Assembly: GCF_009380135.2 (NCBI RefSeq)
Contig: NZ_WHUT02000001.1
Span: forward strand, 646,308 to 710,307
Source: Fertoeibacter niger
GTDB lineage: Bacteria > Pseudomonadota > Alphaproteobacteria > Rhodobacterales > Rhodobacteraceae
DNA length: 64,000 nucleotides
Direction: 5' to 3'
This document shows, piece by piece, positions 1-10,936 of this stretch; within the stretch, counting starts at the first letter, position 1; each line of letters begins with the position of its first letter. The position numbers were made by a program, and so were the translations under genes. The notes beneath the pieces are model-generated. The model searched no databases, was not told the DNA's origin, and saw nothing but the letters and a program-made list of their open reading frames with translations.

Positions 1-3000
1 ATGCCCGCCGGTTCGAATTTGGTGAAGGTGAAGGCCTCCACAAACTCCTCCAGCGGCACGCCGTATTGCAGGCCCACCGACACGGCGATGGCGAAGTTGT
101 TCATCATGGCGCGGAAGCCCGCGCCTTCCTTGTGCATGTCGATGAAAATCTCGCCCAGCGTGCCGTCTTTATACTCGCCGGTGCGCAGGTAAACCTTGTG
201 ACCGCCGACGATGGCTTTTTGCGTGTAACCCTTGCGGCGTTCCGGCAGCTTTTCGCGGTGCGATTTGATGATCTCGCGCACGATCACCTTTTCGATGATC
301 TTCTCGGCCAGAACCACGGCCTTTTCCTGCTGCGACCCCGAGGCCATGATCTCCTCGGCCTCTTCATCATCCTCGACCAGCGCCGATGCCAGCGGCTGGC
401 TGAGTTTCGATCCGTCACGGTAAAGCGCGTTGGCCTTGATGCCCAGGCTCCACGACAGTTCATAGGCCGCCAGCGTTTCGGCAATGGTGGCCGTGTTCGG
501 CATGTTGATCGTCTTGGAAATCGCACCCGAGATGAAGCTTTGCGCCGCAGCCATCATGTGAATGTGGCTTTCAACTGACAGATAACGCTTGCCCTTTTTA
601 CCGCAGGCATTGGCGCAGTCGAACACGCTGTAATGTTCGGCCTTCAGGAACGGCGCGCCTTCCAGCGTCATCGTGCCGCAGACATGGTCGTTCGCCGCCG
701 CGATCTGCGCCGAGGTGAAGCCCAGATGGCGCAGCAGGTCGAACGTCGGATCAGCCAGCTTGTCCGCCGGGATGCCAAGGGTTTTCTTGCAGAAATCCTC
801 ACCCAGCGTCCACTGGTTGAAAACGAAGCGGATGTCGAAGGCCGAGGGCAGCGCCGCCTCGACCTTTTCCAGCTCACGCGGGCCAAAGCCGTGGCCGACC
901 AGCGAGGTATGGTTGATGCCGGGGCAGTTGCCCAAGGAGCCATGGCCCACGGCATAGGCCACCATTTCCGCAATCTGCGCCGAACGGTAGCCCAGCTTTT
1001 CCAGCGCGGCGGGCACCGACTGGTTGATGATCTTGAAATAGCCGCCACCGGCCAGTTTCTTGAACTTCACCAGCGCGAAATCGGGCTCGATGCCCGTCGT
1101 GTCACAATCCATCACCAGCCCGATGGTGCCGGTGGGGGCAATCACGGTAGTCTGGGCGTTGCGGAAGCCATGCTTTTCACCCAGGCTCAGCGCCTCGTCC
1201 CAGGCAGATTTTGCAAGCGGAACAAGCGATTGGTCCGGGCAGTTCGCGTGATCCAGCGGCACGGGGGCCACGTTGACAGCCTCATACCCCGTCACGCGGC
1301 CATAGGCGGCGGCACGGTGGTTGCGGATGACGCGCAGCATGTGTTCACGGTTGCGGGCGTAGCCCGAGAATGCGCCCAGTTCCCCCGCCATTTCGGCGGA
1401 TGTGGCATAGGCCACGCCGGTCATGATCGCCGTCAGCGCACCGCACAGCGCGCGGCCCTCGGCGCTGTCATAGCCAAAGCCCATGTTCATCAACAGGCCG
1501 CCGATATTGGCATAGCCCAGGCCCAAGGTGCGGAAATCAAACGAAAGCTGCGCGATTTCCTTCGACGGGAACTGCGCCATCATCACGCTGATTTCCAGCG
1601 TGATCGTCCACAGCCGCGAGGCATGGATATAGGCGGCGCTGTCGAACTTGCCGTCCTTGAAGAAGGTCAGCAGGTTCATCGAGGCCAGGTTGCAGGCGGT
1701 ATCATCGAGGAACATGTATTCCGAACAGGGGTTCGACCCCCGGATCGCGCCATCTTCGGGGCAGGTGTGCCAGGCGTTGACCGTATCGTGGAATTGGATC
1801 CCCGGATCGGCGCAGGCCCAGGCGGCATGGCCCACCTGATCCCACAGATCCTTGGCCTTGATGGTTTTCGCCACCTTGCCGTCGGTGCGGCGGATCAGCG
1901 CCCAGTCGGCATCATCCTTCACCGCTTGCAGGAAGGCATCGGTCACGCGGACCGAGTTGTTGGAATTCTGGCCCGAGACCGAGATGTAGGCCTCGGAATC
2001 CCAGTCGGTGTCATAGGTCGGAAACTCGATCGACCCAAAGCCTTGCCGGGCGTATTGCAGAACCCGGTTGATGTAGGTTTCCGGGATCATCACCTTTTTC
2101 GCGCCACGGATCGCAGCTTTCAGCGCGTCATTTTTCGCCGGGTCGGTGGCATCGGCAATCGCGCCGTCCCAGCCGCGGATCGCGGCAAAGATCAGGTTCA
2201 GCTTTTGCTCGTGCATCTTGGAGCCGGCGACGAGCGACGCCACCTTCTGCTCTTCGATCACCTTCCAGTTGATGAAATCTTCCACATCGGGGTGATCCAT
2301 GTCGATGATCACCATCTTGGCCGCGCGCCGCGTGGTGCCGCCCGATTTGATCGCCCCCGCCGCCCGGTCGCCGATCTTCAGGAACCCCATCAGGCCGGAT
2401 GACTTGCCGCCGCCCGACAGCTTTTCGCCCTCGCCGCGCAGGCTGGAAAAGTTGGTGCCGGTGCCCGAGCCGTATTTGAACAGCCGCGCCTCGCGCACCC
2501 ACAGATCCATGATGCCGCCATCGCCCACCAGATCATCCTTGACCGACTGGATGAAGCAGGCATGCGGCTGCGGGTGTTCATAGGCGCTGGCCGATTTGGT
2601 CAGAACGCCCGACTGGTAATCCACATAATAATGCCCCTGCGACGGGCCGTCGATGCCATACGCCCAGTGCAGCCCGGTGTTGAACCACTGGGGGCTGTTC
2701 GGCGCCGCCATCTGCCGCGCCAGCATGAATCGCATTTCGTCGTAATAGGCCCGCGCGTCGGATTCGGTGGTGAAATAGCCGCCCTTCCAGCCCCAATAGG
2801 CCCAGGCCCCTGCCAGACGGTCAAACACCTGCTTGGCCGATGTTTCGCCGACGATCCGCTCGGATTCGGGCAAGGCCGCCAGCGCCGCGTCATCCGCGAC
2901 TGACCGCCACAGGAATTCGGGCATGCCCTTTTCCTTGATCTTCTTCAGCCGCGCCGGAACCCCCGCCTTGCGGAAATACTTCTGCGCCAGCACGTCGGAT

Positions 3001-3152
3001 GCCACCTGGCTCCAGCCCTCGGGCACTTCAACCGCGTCGTTGCGAAAGACCACGGTGCCATCGGGGTTGCGGATTTCCGACACGGTGGTCGTGAACCCCA
3101 TCGCACCATAGGCCCCGGTCGCTTCGGTCGTGAATGTCCGCTCGATCTTCAT
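1..3152 (-). CDS. nrdJ: Vitamin B12-dependent ribonucleoside-diphosphate reductase (class II), 3' end beyond window
   Basis: Reduces ribonucleotides to deoxyribonucleotides using adenosylcobalamin, without oxygen dependence. The visible part encodes about 1,050 residues; the family is usually about 1,200, so the C-terminal zinc/cysteine tail lies off the left edge. Reading from the ATG, recognisable segments are [10 protein letters not shown] (residues 151-160), a [14 protein letters not shown] segment, NPCSEY followed by [11 protein letters not shown] (the B12-RNR active-site region), and APTGTIGL further on. Start: ATG after a modest purine-rich stretch (GGAGTTGGGG); no nearer in-frame alternative fits the conserved N-terminus. 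It is the only ribonucleotide reductase in the window. Transcription probably starts from the site at 3301-3338. Confidence 0.97.
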   Translation of the reverse strand, partial: MKIERTFTTEATGAYGAMGFTTTVSEIRNPDGTVVFRNDAVEVPEGWSQVASDVLAQKYFRKAGVPARLKKIKEKGMPEFLWRSVADDAALAALPESERIVGETSAKQVFDRLAGAWAYWGWKGGYFTTESDARAYYDEMRFMLARQMAAPNSPQWFNTGLHWAYGIDGPSQGHYYVDYQSGVLTKSASAYEHPQPHACFIQSVKDDLVGDGGIMDLWVREARLFKYGSGTGTNFSSLRGEGEKLSGGGKSSGLMGFLKIGDRAAGAIKSGGTTRRAAKMVIIDMDHPDVEDFINWKVIEEQKVASLVAGSKMHEQKLNLIFAAIRGWDGAIADATDPAKNDALKAAIRGAKKVMIPETYINRVLQYARQGFGSIEFPTYDTDWDSEAYISVSGQNSNNSVRVTDAFLQAVKDDADWALIRRTDGKVAKTIKAKDLWDQVGHAAWACADPGIQFHDTVNAWHTCPEDGAIRGSNPCSEYMFLDDTACNLASMNLLTFFKDGKFDSAAYIHASRLWTITLEISVMMAQFPSKEIAQLSFDFRTLGLGYANIGGLLMNMGFGYDSAEGRALCGALTAIMTGVAYATSAEMAGELGAFSGYARNREHMLRVIRNHRAAAYGRVTGYEAVNVAPVPLDHANCPDQSLVPLAKSAWDEALSLGEKHGFRNAQTTVIAPTGTIGLVMDCDTTGIEPDFALVKFKKLAGGGYFKIINQSVPAALEKLGYRSAQIAEMVAYAVGHGSLGNCPGINHTSLVGHGFGPRELEKVEAALPSAFDIRFVFNQWTLGEDFCKKTLGIPADKLADPTFDLLRHLGFTSAQIAAANDHVCGTMTLEGAPFLKAEHYSVFDCANACGKKGKRYLSVESHIHMMAAAQSFISGAISKTINMPNTATIAETLAAYELSWSLGIKANALYRDGSKLSQPLASALVEDDEEAEEIMASGSQQEKAVVLAEKIIEKVIVREIIKSHREKLPERRKGYTQKAIVGGHKVYLRTGEYKDGTLGEIFIDMHKEGAGFRAMMNNFAIAVSVGLQYGVPLEEFVEAFTFTKFEPAG

Positions 3153-3612
3153 CTGCCCCAACTCCGTTTCTTGTGGCGGGCGATACGCCCTTGTTTGTTC
3201 CCGGCGGGGCAATGGTTCTCGGCCCCCGTCCGCTTGAGCGGACAGGCCAGCGCGCCGCCTGGGCGCTGTGCTGTGACGAGTTCCGTGTCCCCGGTCGCGC
3301 GCCACAAGATGTAGTGGCTGCGCGACCAACTTCGTCAAACTGTCGTAATTCCGACTCTGCCGCAACGAATAAATTAGCCACCTGGTCAGGTTTTTGCGCT
3401 TGACCGCGACCCACCGCCAAAGGCCCGATTCTGCCCGGCCTGTGGGCGGTTCTGGGGATAAGCCGGGCCCTCGCTGTGGGTAACGCGCATTTCCCCAAGG
3501 CAGCGGCCCACTTGCCGCCCCCGCCTCAGACGGTGGATGAATTGTGACAGACCAAGGCGCCCCGGCGGCACATAATGCGCGCCTGTGGCCCCCGCGCCGC
3601 GCTGCCCAAAAA
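3153..3612. other. Intergenic region upstream of nrdJ
   Basis: About 460 bases between nrdJ and the exporter gene, both on the minus strand. Apart from the promoter/palindrome at 3301-3338 and a short AT-richer stretch near 3365-3380 there is no gene-like reading frame with a ribosome binding site. I looked for a cobalamin riboswitch, which would be natural before a B12 enzyme, and saw no B12-box-like core. Confidence 0.6.
3301..3338 (-). promoter_or_regulatory. Candidate nrdJ promoter overlapped by an NrdR-box-like palindrome
   Basis: The near-palindrome GCCACAAGATGTAGTGGC (3301-3318) resembles the NrdR box that controls ribonucleotide reductase genes. On the minus strand a TTGACG -35-like hexamer (3338-3333) lies 17 bases before ACTACA and 19 before TACATC, so the palindrome would cover the -10 region of the nrdJ promoter, as expected for a repressor. 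NrdR boxes often occur in pairs about three helical turns apart; no convincing second copy is visible, only a degenerate sequence near 3273-3288. The assignment rests on pattern resemblance. Confidence 0.5.
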
Positions 3613-4494
3613 TCAGGCGCGCCGGTTGATCAGGATGATTCCCCCGGCCACCAGACCAGCGGCCACCAGCACCTGTGCGCTGACCGGCTCGTTCAGCAGC
3701 AGCCAGCCAAGCGCCAGCCCCATGATCGGCGTGAGGAAGGAAAAGCTGGCCACGGTTGAGGCCGGATAGACCGACAGCAGCCACAGCCAGGAAATGAACC
3801 CCCCCGTCACCACGACCGAGGCCTGAAACACCAGCCAGAACAGATGCACCGGTTGCAGATCACGGATCAGCGGGCCAAAGAACGGTGCGGCCAGCAACAA
3901 CAGCGGCCCCGACACCAGCACCATCCAGAACAACTGCATTTCCGGCCCCACCGCCGCCATCACCGGCCGCCGCGCGACAAAGGCGGTGGCCGCCCAGCCC
4001 AATGCGCCCCCCAGTGCGAACAGATCCCCCGTCAGGCTGGCCTGCCCCCCGGCCCCGCTTTGATCCAGTATCGCCAGCGCGGTGCCGCCGAAGGCCAGCA
4101 CCAGACCCAGCGCGCGCAGGGGCGTGATCCGCTCGCCCGGCAGGCCGAAATGCGCCATGACCGCCATCCAGACCGGCATGGAATAAAAGATGATCGCGGC
4201 CCGGCTGACGGTCGTCAGATCCAGCGCCATGAACAGGCACAGGAATTCCAGCGCGAACACCGTGCCGATCAGCAGGCCCGGCCCCAGTTCGGCGCGGCGC
4301 AGTTGCGGCGGCTTGCCGCGGAACCACAGCCAGCCCGCCACGAACCCCACCGCCAGCACCGACCGCACCCCGGCAAAGAACACCGGCTGCAAGCCTTCGT
4401 TCACCACCTTGACGATCACCTGGTTGAAGGCCAGCAGCAGCATCACCGCCAGCAGCGCCACCGTGCCGAACGTGTCGATCCTGTCCTTGCGCAT
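3613..4494 (-). CDS. DMT-family (EamA) transporter
   Basis: A 293-residue inner-membrane protein with the ten hydrophobic segments and internal duplication typical of EamA drug/metabolite exporters (two halves of about 145 residues). The segment [16 protein letters not shown] closing the first half and the C-terminal [18 protein letters not shown] are characteristic EamA signatures. Start chosen at ATG encoding [10 protein letters not shown] because upstream in-frame sequence is not conserved-looking and overlaps the promoter region of fur, which diverges from this gene. Substrate cannot be told from sequence; amino acids or metabolites are usual for the family. Confidence 0.9.
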   Translation of the reverse strand: MRKDRIDTFGTVALLAVMLLLAFNQVIVKVVNEGLQPVFFAGVRSVLAVGFVAGWLWFRGKPPQLRRAELGPGLLIGTVFALEFLCLFMALDLTTVSRAAIIFYSMPVWMAVMAHFGLPGERITPLRALGLVLAFGGTALAILDQSGAGGQASLTGDLFALGGALGWAATAFVARRPVMAAVGPEMQLFWMVLVSGPLLLLAAPFFGPLIRDLQPVHLFWLVFQASVVVTGGFISWLWLLSVYPASTVASFSFLTPIMGLALGWLLLNEPVSAQVLVAAGLVAGGIILINRRA

Positions 4495-4644
4495 CTGGCC
4501 CCCCTGCGTTCGGCGCACCCTTTCGGTGCGGCAGGGGGAAGTCAAGCCGGGCAAAAGCACTGGCGATGCCGCCACGAATGGCTTAAACGCCGCCCGATAC
4601 CCCAGCCCTACCCTCCAGCCCGACACTCCAAACGGACGCGCGAC

Positions 4645-5075
4645 ATGCAGGACAACATCATCGCCCGCTGCGAGGCCAAGGGCCTGCGCATGACAGACCA
4701 GCGCCGCATCGTGGCCCGGGTGATCGAGGCGGCCGATGACCACCCCGATGTCGAGGAACTGTATGCCCGCGCCGCGCGCATCGACCCGCGCATTTCCATC
4801 GCCACCGTCTACCGCACGGTGAAACTGTTCGAAGAGGCGGGCATACTGGACAAGCTGGAATTCGGCGATGGCCGCGCCCGCTATGAGGATGCCGAACGCA
4901 ACCACCACGACCATCTGATCGACATGAATTCCGGCAGCGTCATTGAATTCGTCGATCCCGATATCGAGGCCCTGCAGGAACGCATCGCCGCCAAGCTGGG
5001 CTACAAGCTGATTGGGCACCGGCTTGAACTCTATGGCGTGCCGGTCAAACCAGCCCGCCCCACGGACAAATCCGG

Positions 5076-5079
<4 letters not shown>
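4645..5079 (+). CDS. fur: Fur/Mur-type metal-dependent transcriptional regulator
   Basis: A 144-residue Fur-family repressor. The N-terminal winged helix contains TDQRRIVARVIE and the recognition helix SIATVYRTVKLFEEAG (residues 51-66). The dimerisation domain carries the metal-binding histidine cluster HHDH (87-90) and ends in GHRLELYGVP. There is no C-terminal CxxC zinc pair, as in alphaproteobacterial Fur/Mur proteins, and no extra haem-type histidine run as in Irr, so iron- or manganese-responsive Fur/Mur is the best reading. Its stop overlaps the GTG start of the next exporter (GTGA), so the two are cotranscribed and probably translationally coupled. Confidence 0.9.
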
Positions 5080-7296
<2,217 letters not shown>

Positions 7297-7302
7297 CCGC
7301 CT

Positions 7303-7352
7303 GCCCCGCCGCAGCCAATCACGGCTGCGGCGGGGCGGTTCAAGAATTTTTG
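7303..7352 (+). terminator. Rho-independent-type terminator of eno
   Basis: A perfect 14-bp GC-rich stem (7303-7316 with 7323-7336) closed by loop AATCAC is followed by a T-rich stretch (GAATTTTTGG). It starts seven bases after the enolase stop codon. Confidence 0.85.
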
Positions 7353-7386
7353 GGAAAATTCTTGAAAAAATCCTGGAAGATTTTTT
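7341..7386. repeat. Two AT-rich inverted repeats immediately after the eno terminator
   Basis: CAAGAATTTT (7341-7350) pairs perfectly with AAAATTCTTG (7355-7364) around TGGG, and AAAAAATC (7365-7372) pairs perfectly with GATTTTTT (7379-7386) around CTGGAA. With the eno terminator this makes three back-to-back hairpins. The AT-rich pair may act as further or bidirectional terminators or as an mRNA 3'-end stabiliser; that role is inferred. Confidence 0.7.
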
Positions 7387-7431
7387 AGGTGACATGCGCC
7401 CTGACGGGATCGGCCTTTGCTGCGGCGGAGA

Positions 7432-7463
7432 CCTCCGGTGGGGATATTTGAAGACAGAAAATG
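7432..7463 (-). repeat. Dispersed repeat copy A (box only)
   Basis: Reads on the minus strand CATTTTCTGTCTTCAAATATCC followed by CCACCGGAGG, matching the box shared with copies at 9962, 16875, 29441 and 35899. It lacks the GC hairpin. Its last bases form the ATG region of the following cupin gene, so the repeat supplies the start codon context. Confidence 0.7.
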
Positions 7464-7895
7464 AGCGGGCCCATGACCGAGGCTGATCGCCTGATTGCTC
7501 AGCTGAAGCTCTCCCCCCACCCGGAAGGCGGCTGGTATCGCCAGACATGGGTGGCCGAAAACGCAGGCCGCGCGATCGGCACCGCCATCTTGTTCGTGCT
7601 GAAGGCTGGCGAAGTCAGCCATTGGCACCGGGTGGATGCGGTGGAGATCTGGCATTTTCATGCGGGTGCGCCGCTGATCCTGTCCACCGCCGCCGATGCC
7701 GCGGGGCCCGCCCGCGACCTGCGGCTTGGCCCCGATGTTCTGGCAGGGGATGCGGCGCAGGGCATCGTGCCTGCCCATCACTGGCAGAGGGCGCGCAGCA
7801 GCGGCGATTGGAGCCTTGTGGGCTGCACCGTCTGCCCCGGCTTCCGGTTCGATGGGTTTGAACTGGCCCCCCCGGGCTTTGACATTCCAGGGTGA
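7461..7895 (+). CDS. DUF985-type cupin-fold protein
   Basis: A 144-residue protein of the DUF985 cupin family (function not established). Typical features are LSPHPEGGWYRQTW near the N-terminus, a central cupin core with SHWHRVDAVEIWHFHAG whose histidines and glutamate form the metal/ligand-binding set, and the C-terminal GCTVCPGFRFDGFEL. Start ATG lies within a dispersed repeat; a second ATG four codons later (MTEADRL) is an alternative. It stands alone between eno and the divergent kinase gene. Confidence 0.85.
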   Translation: MSGPMTEADRLIAQLKLSPHPEGGWYRQTWVAENAGRAIGTAILFVLKAGEVSHWHRVDAVEIWHFHAGAPLILSTAADAAGPARDLRLGPDVLAGDAAQGIVPAHHWQRARSSGDWSLVGCTVCPGFRFDGFELAPPGFDIPG

Positions 7896-7956
7896 GAGCG
7901 GGGCTCACCGCACCGTGGCCTGACTGAACCGTGGCCACATCAAACCGGGCCCGCCC

Positions 7957-9018
7957 TCAACCCTCCGGCAGCACCACGGTAAACGTGCTGCCCCGGCCCA
8001 GATCGCTGTCGATACGGAACCGCCCGCGGTGCCGGTTGACGATGTGTTTCACGATGGCCAGCCCCAGCCCCGTGCCGCCCTTTTCGCGCGAACGGTGGCT
8101 GTCGACCCGGTAGAACCGTTCCGTCAACCGGGGCAGGTGTATCGGGTCTATTCCTTCGCCCCGATCGGTCACGGCAATGGCAACCGAAGGCCCCAACCGG
8201 GCCTGATCGCGCAACTGGCGGGTGATGCTGACCGTCACCAGCTTGCCGGGCGCACCATATTTCACTGCGTTTTCGATCAGGTTGTGGAACACCTGTGTCA
8301 GCTGGTCAGGGTCGGCGGGGATGACAAGCGGGCCTTCTTCGCCCTCGACCTCGATCACCACGCCTGCCGCGTCGGCCACCGGCCGCAGCGCCGTCACTGC
8401 CATGCCGATCAGCGCCACGATGTCGATACGCTCGGTCGGGCGCACCCGTTCTTCCGATTCCACCCGGCTGAGTGACAGAAGATCACGCACCAGCCGGTTC
8501 ATCCGCTCGGCCTCGCGCGCCATGATGCCAAGGAACCGGCCGCGCGCCGCCGGGTCATCCCGGGCAGCACCCTGCAACGTCTCGATGAAGCCTAGCAGCG
8601 CCGTCAGCGGCGTGCGCAGCTCGTGGCTGACATTGGCCACAAAATCGCGGCGGATCTGGCCCATCTGCTCTTGCTCGGTGATATCCTCGAATGCGCAAAG
8701 CGCACCGGCCTGCCCCTCGCCCGCCACCGGGCTGATGGTGACGCGGTAGGTCACTTCGCGCGACGGGCCGGTGATCACATGCCGCGCCTGCCCGGGCTGG
8801 CGGTGGCGCAACGTGCCCTCGATGGCATCCAGCAGCCCGGGTTGCCGCATGGCGATGATGTAGTGCCGCCCCACGATACCCGGTCCGAACAGCGCCAGTG
8901 CGGGCGCATTCGCGGCGGCAATCCGCTCGGCCCGGTCGATCAGCACCAAGGGCAGCGGCACCCCGGCCAGCACCGTTCCGACAAGCTGCGATTCCATACC
9001 CGGCCCCCTGATCACCAC
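7957..9018 (-). CDS. PAS-domain sensor histidine kinase, PhoR-like, apparently soluble
   Basis: A 353-residue kinase with an N-terminal PAS domain (about 12-112), an H box FVANVSHELRTPLTALLGF with phospho-acceptor H132, an N box FHNLIENAVKYG, G1 DRGEGI and G2 GTGLGLAIV. The domain order and H-box wording match PhoR, but no transmembrane segment is present and no phoB, pst genes or any response regulator is nearby. Start is either GTG (used here) or an ATG seven codons later (MESQLVG), which has GGGG about eight bases upstream. The signal and partner are unknown. Confidence 0.85.
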   Translation of the reverse strand: MVIRGPGMESQLVGTVLAGVPLPLVLIDRAERIAAANAPALALFGPGIVGRHYIIAMRQPGLLDAIEGTLRHRQPGQARHVITGPSREVTYRVTISPVAGEGQAGALCAFEDITEQEQMGQIRRDFVANVSHELRTPLTALLGFIETLQGAARDDPAARGRFLGIMAREAERMNRLVRDLLSLSRVESEERVRPTERIDIVALIGMAVTALRPVADAAGVVIEVEGEEGPLVIPADPDQLTQVFHNLIENAVKYGAPGKLVTVSITRQLRDQARLGPSVAIAVTDRGEGIDPIHLPRLTERFYRVDSHRSREKGGTGLGLAIVKHIVNRHRGRFRIDSDLGRGSTFTVVLPEG

Positions 9019-9117
9019 CCGCCAAAGGCGAGTCCGCGTGTTCTATACGGTGGCGTGTAACAGAATGTGACAGCCCGGCCCATGGGTTGCGCCTGACCCT
9101 CGCCGTGCGGCCCTGCC

Positions 9118-9930
9118 TTACAAGGCATTGTCACGTTTGAAAATCCAGTCATGGTCGGGATGGTTGGCAAACCGCCACTTGCGCAGCGGCCCGGCCATGA
9201 CATTCAGGTAATACATCTCATAGCCATGCGGCACGCCGCAGGGATGATGCCCTTTCGGCACCAGCACCACATCGTGATTGGCCACCGCCATCGTCTCATC
9301 CAGGCTGCCATCCTCGGTAAACACCCGCTGGATGCCATAGCCCTGCGCCGGGTTCAGCCGGTGGTAATAGGTCTCCTCCAGATAGGTCATGCGCGGGTAA
9401 TCATCCTCGTCATGCCGGTGCGGCGGATAGGACGACCAGTTCCCCGGTGGCGTGAACACCTCTGTCACCAGCAGGCTGTCGCAATAATCCTCGTTCTCCA
9501 TGGCGATGTTGTTGATGTGGCGCAGGTTTGCGCCCTGCCCGCGTGGCGTCAGGGTGATGCCCTCCGGCCCGATCCGCCGCGCCGGATGCCCGGCCCTGCC
9601 CGGCGCCGCACACACCGCCAGCGTGCAATCCGTCACCGCCACCGCCTCCCAGTCGCTGCTTGACGGCACATACAGGCAGTGCGGCGGCGTCTTTTCAAAC
9701 ACATCCATCCGGTCGCCCAGCACACCGAAATCCACGGCCCCCGCGCGGCATTCCGCGCGGCCTTCCACCAGCACCAGGATCACCTCGCGCCCGCCGGTGG
9801 CCGCGCCCACCCGCTCGCCCGCCGCAAGCCGGTGCAGCGCAAAGCCCACATAACCCCAACCCGCGCTTTCGGGCGTGATGTCATGCAGCGTGCCGGTCTT
9901 GCCCAAAGGCTTGCGCAGAAGATCAGCCAT
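9118..9930 (-). CDS. iolB: 5-deoxy-glucuronate isomerase (inositol catabolism)
   Basis: Isomerises 5-deoxy-glucuronate to 2-deoxy-5-keto-gluconate, the step between IolD and IolC. The 270-residue bicupin protein carries the IolB-typical segments FTPPGNWSSYPPHRHD, the double histidine/glutamate metal site around EETYYHRLNPAQGYGIQRV, and VPKGHHPCGVPHGYEMYYLN. Start is ATG encoding MADLLRK; upstream in-frame codons belong to the spacer. It is the last gene of the iolCDEB run and is separated from iolE by 95 bases that hold a copy of the dispersed repeat. Confidence 0.95.
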   Translation of the reverse strand: MADLLRKPLGKTGTLHDITPESAGWGYVGFALHRLAAGERVGAATGGREVILVLVEGRAECRAGAVDFGVLGDRMDVFEKTPPHCLYVPSSSDWEAVAVTDCTLAVCAAPGRAGHPARRIGPEGITLTPRGQGANLRHINNIAMENEDYCDSLLVTEVFTPPGNWSSYPPHRHDEDDYPRMTYLEETYYHRLNPAQGYGIQRVFTEDGSLDETMAVANHDVVLVPKGHHPCGVPHGYEMYYLNVMAGPLRKWRFANHPDHDWIFKRDNAL

Positions 9931-9961
9931 TTTCGCCCTCGCTCGGGGGCGTCCTCCCCCC

Positions 9962-10014
9962 ATTTTCTGTCTCTAAACATCCTCGGGGGGTCCGGGGGGC
10001 AGACAGCCCCCCGG
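9962..10014 (+). repeat. Dispersed repeat copy B (box plus hairpin), inside the iol operon
   Basis: ATTTTCTGTCTCTAAACATCC is followed by a perfect 9-bp stem CCGGGGGGC (9992-10000) / GCCCCCCGG (10006-10014) with loop AGACA. It lies between iolE and iolB, in the orientation opposite to their transcription. Confidence 0.75.
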
Positions 10015-10025
10015 CGCTGGCCCGA

Positions 10026-10925
10026 TCAGATCAGGCCAGCGTCCCGCGCCAGACGCTTCAGCGTCGCCAGCCCCAGCGTCTGATACAGCAGCGGGTTCCT
10101 CGCCGCCGGATCCTGCTCCGCCTCGATCACGATCCAGCCGCCATAACCCGCGCCCGCCAGCACCTTCAGCAGCGGGCCGAAATCCACACAGCCCTCCTGG
10201 TCGCCCGGCACCGTGAAGGCACCCGCCACCACGCCTTGCAAAAAGGACAGCCCTTCCGCCCGCACCCGCGCCACCACAGCGGGGCGGATGTTCTTGGCGT
10301 GGAAATGCCGCACCCGGGCCACGTGCTTTGTCAGCACCGCCAGCGGGTCGCCGCCGCCAAAGGCACAATGGCCCGCGTCAAACAGCAGATGCGTGGCAGG
10401 CCCGGTCGCCGCCATCAGCGCGTCGATCTCCTCGGGCGTCTCCACGATGGTGCCCATGTGGTGATGATAGACCAGCGTGACACCCTCACCCGCCAGATAA
10501 GCGGCAAACTCCTCCAGCTTCGCGCCAAAGGCTGCCATTTCCGCCGGGCTCAGCACCGGCCGGTCATTCACCGGCTTCGACGCATCCCCGTGAATCGCGT
10601 TCGAGGTTTCGCAGACGATGCAGACCGCGCAGCCGTTGTGTTTCAGCTTGGCCAGATGCGGCTGCACCGCTGCAATCTCATCCGCGACAGAGCGCACCAG
10701 CAGGTTGGTGGAATACCAGCCCGAGATGAACTTCAGCCCGTAACCCGCCAGCAATGCACGCAAAGCCTCGGGTTCCTCGGGCCAGCGGTGGCCGTTTTCG
10801 ATACCGTCAAAGCCGATCTGCCGCCCGGCCTCGTCCAGTATGCGCGTCGTCGGAATATCCGCGCCGATGGTCTGGTCGTCGTCATTGGCCCATGCAATCG
10901 GGTTCGTGCCAAACAGGATCATCAT
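10026..10925 (-). CDS. iolE: Inosose (2-keto-myo-inositol) dehydratase
   Basis: Dehydrates 2-keto-myo-inositol to the trihydroxycyclohexanedione used by IolD. The 299-residue xylose-isomerase-like TIM barrel contains [25 protein letters not shown], the metal-site segments [16 protein letters not shown] and [11 protein letters not shown], and C-terminal [12 protein letters not shown]. It starts with two consecutive ATG codons behind an AAGG ribosome site. It follows iolD by 11 bases, so these are cotranscribed. Confidence 0.96.
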   Translation of the reverse strand: MMILFGTNPIAWANDDDQTIGADIPTTRILDEAGRQIGFDGIENGHRWPEEPEALRALLAGYGLKFISGWYSTNLLVRSVADEIAAVQPHLAKLKHNGCAVCIVCETSNAIHGDASKPVNDRPVLSPAEMAAFGAKLEEFAAYLAGEGVTLVYHHHMGTIVETPEEIDALMAATGPATHLLFDAGHCAFGGGDPLAVLTKHVARVRHFHAKNIRPAVVARVRAEGLSFLQGVVAGAFTVPGDQEGCVDFGPLLKVLAGAGYGGWIVIEAEQDPAARNPLLYQTLGLATLKRLARDAGLI

Positions 10926-10936
10926 TCACCTTAAGA

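Noticed and set aside
633..2402. 589-residue open frame on the plus strand, antisense to nrdJ
   Set aside because: The minus strand encodes an unmistakable class II ribonucleotide reductase; the plus frame is an open shadow caused by high GC and has His/Arg-rich composition.
3153..3612. Cobalamin riboswitch before nrdJ
   Set aside because: Looked for because the enzyme needs B12, but no B12-box-like core or suitable long structured leader could be recognised.
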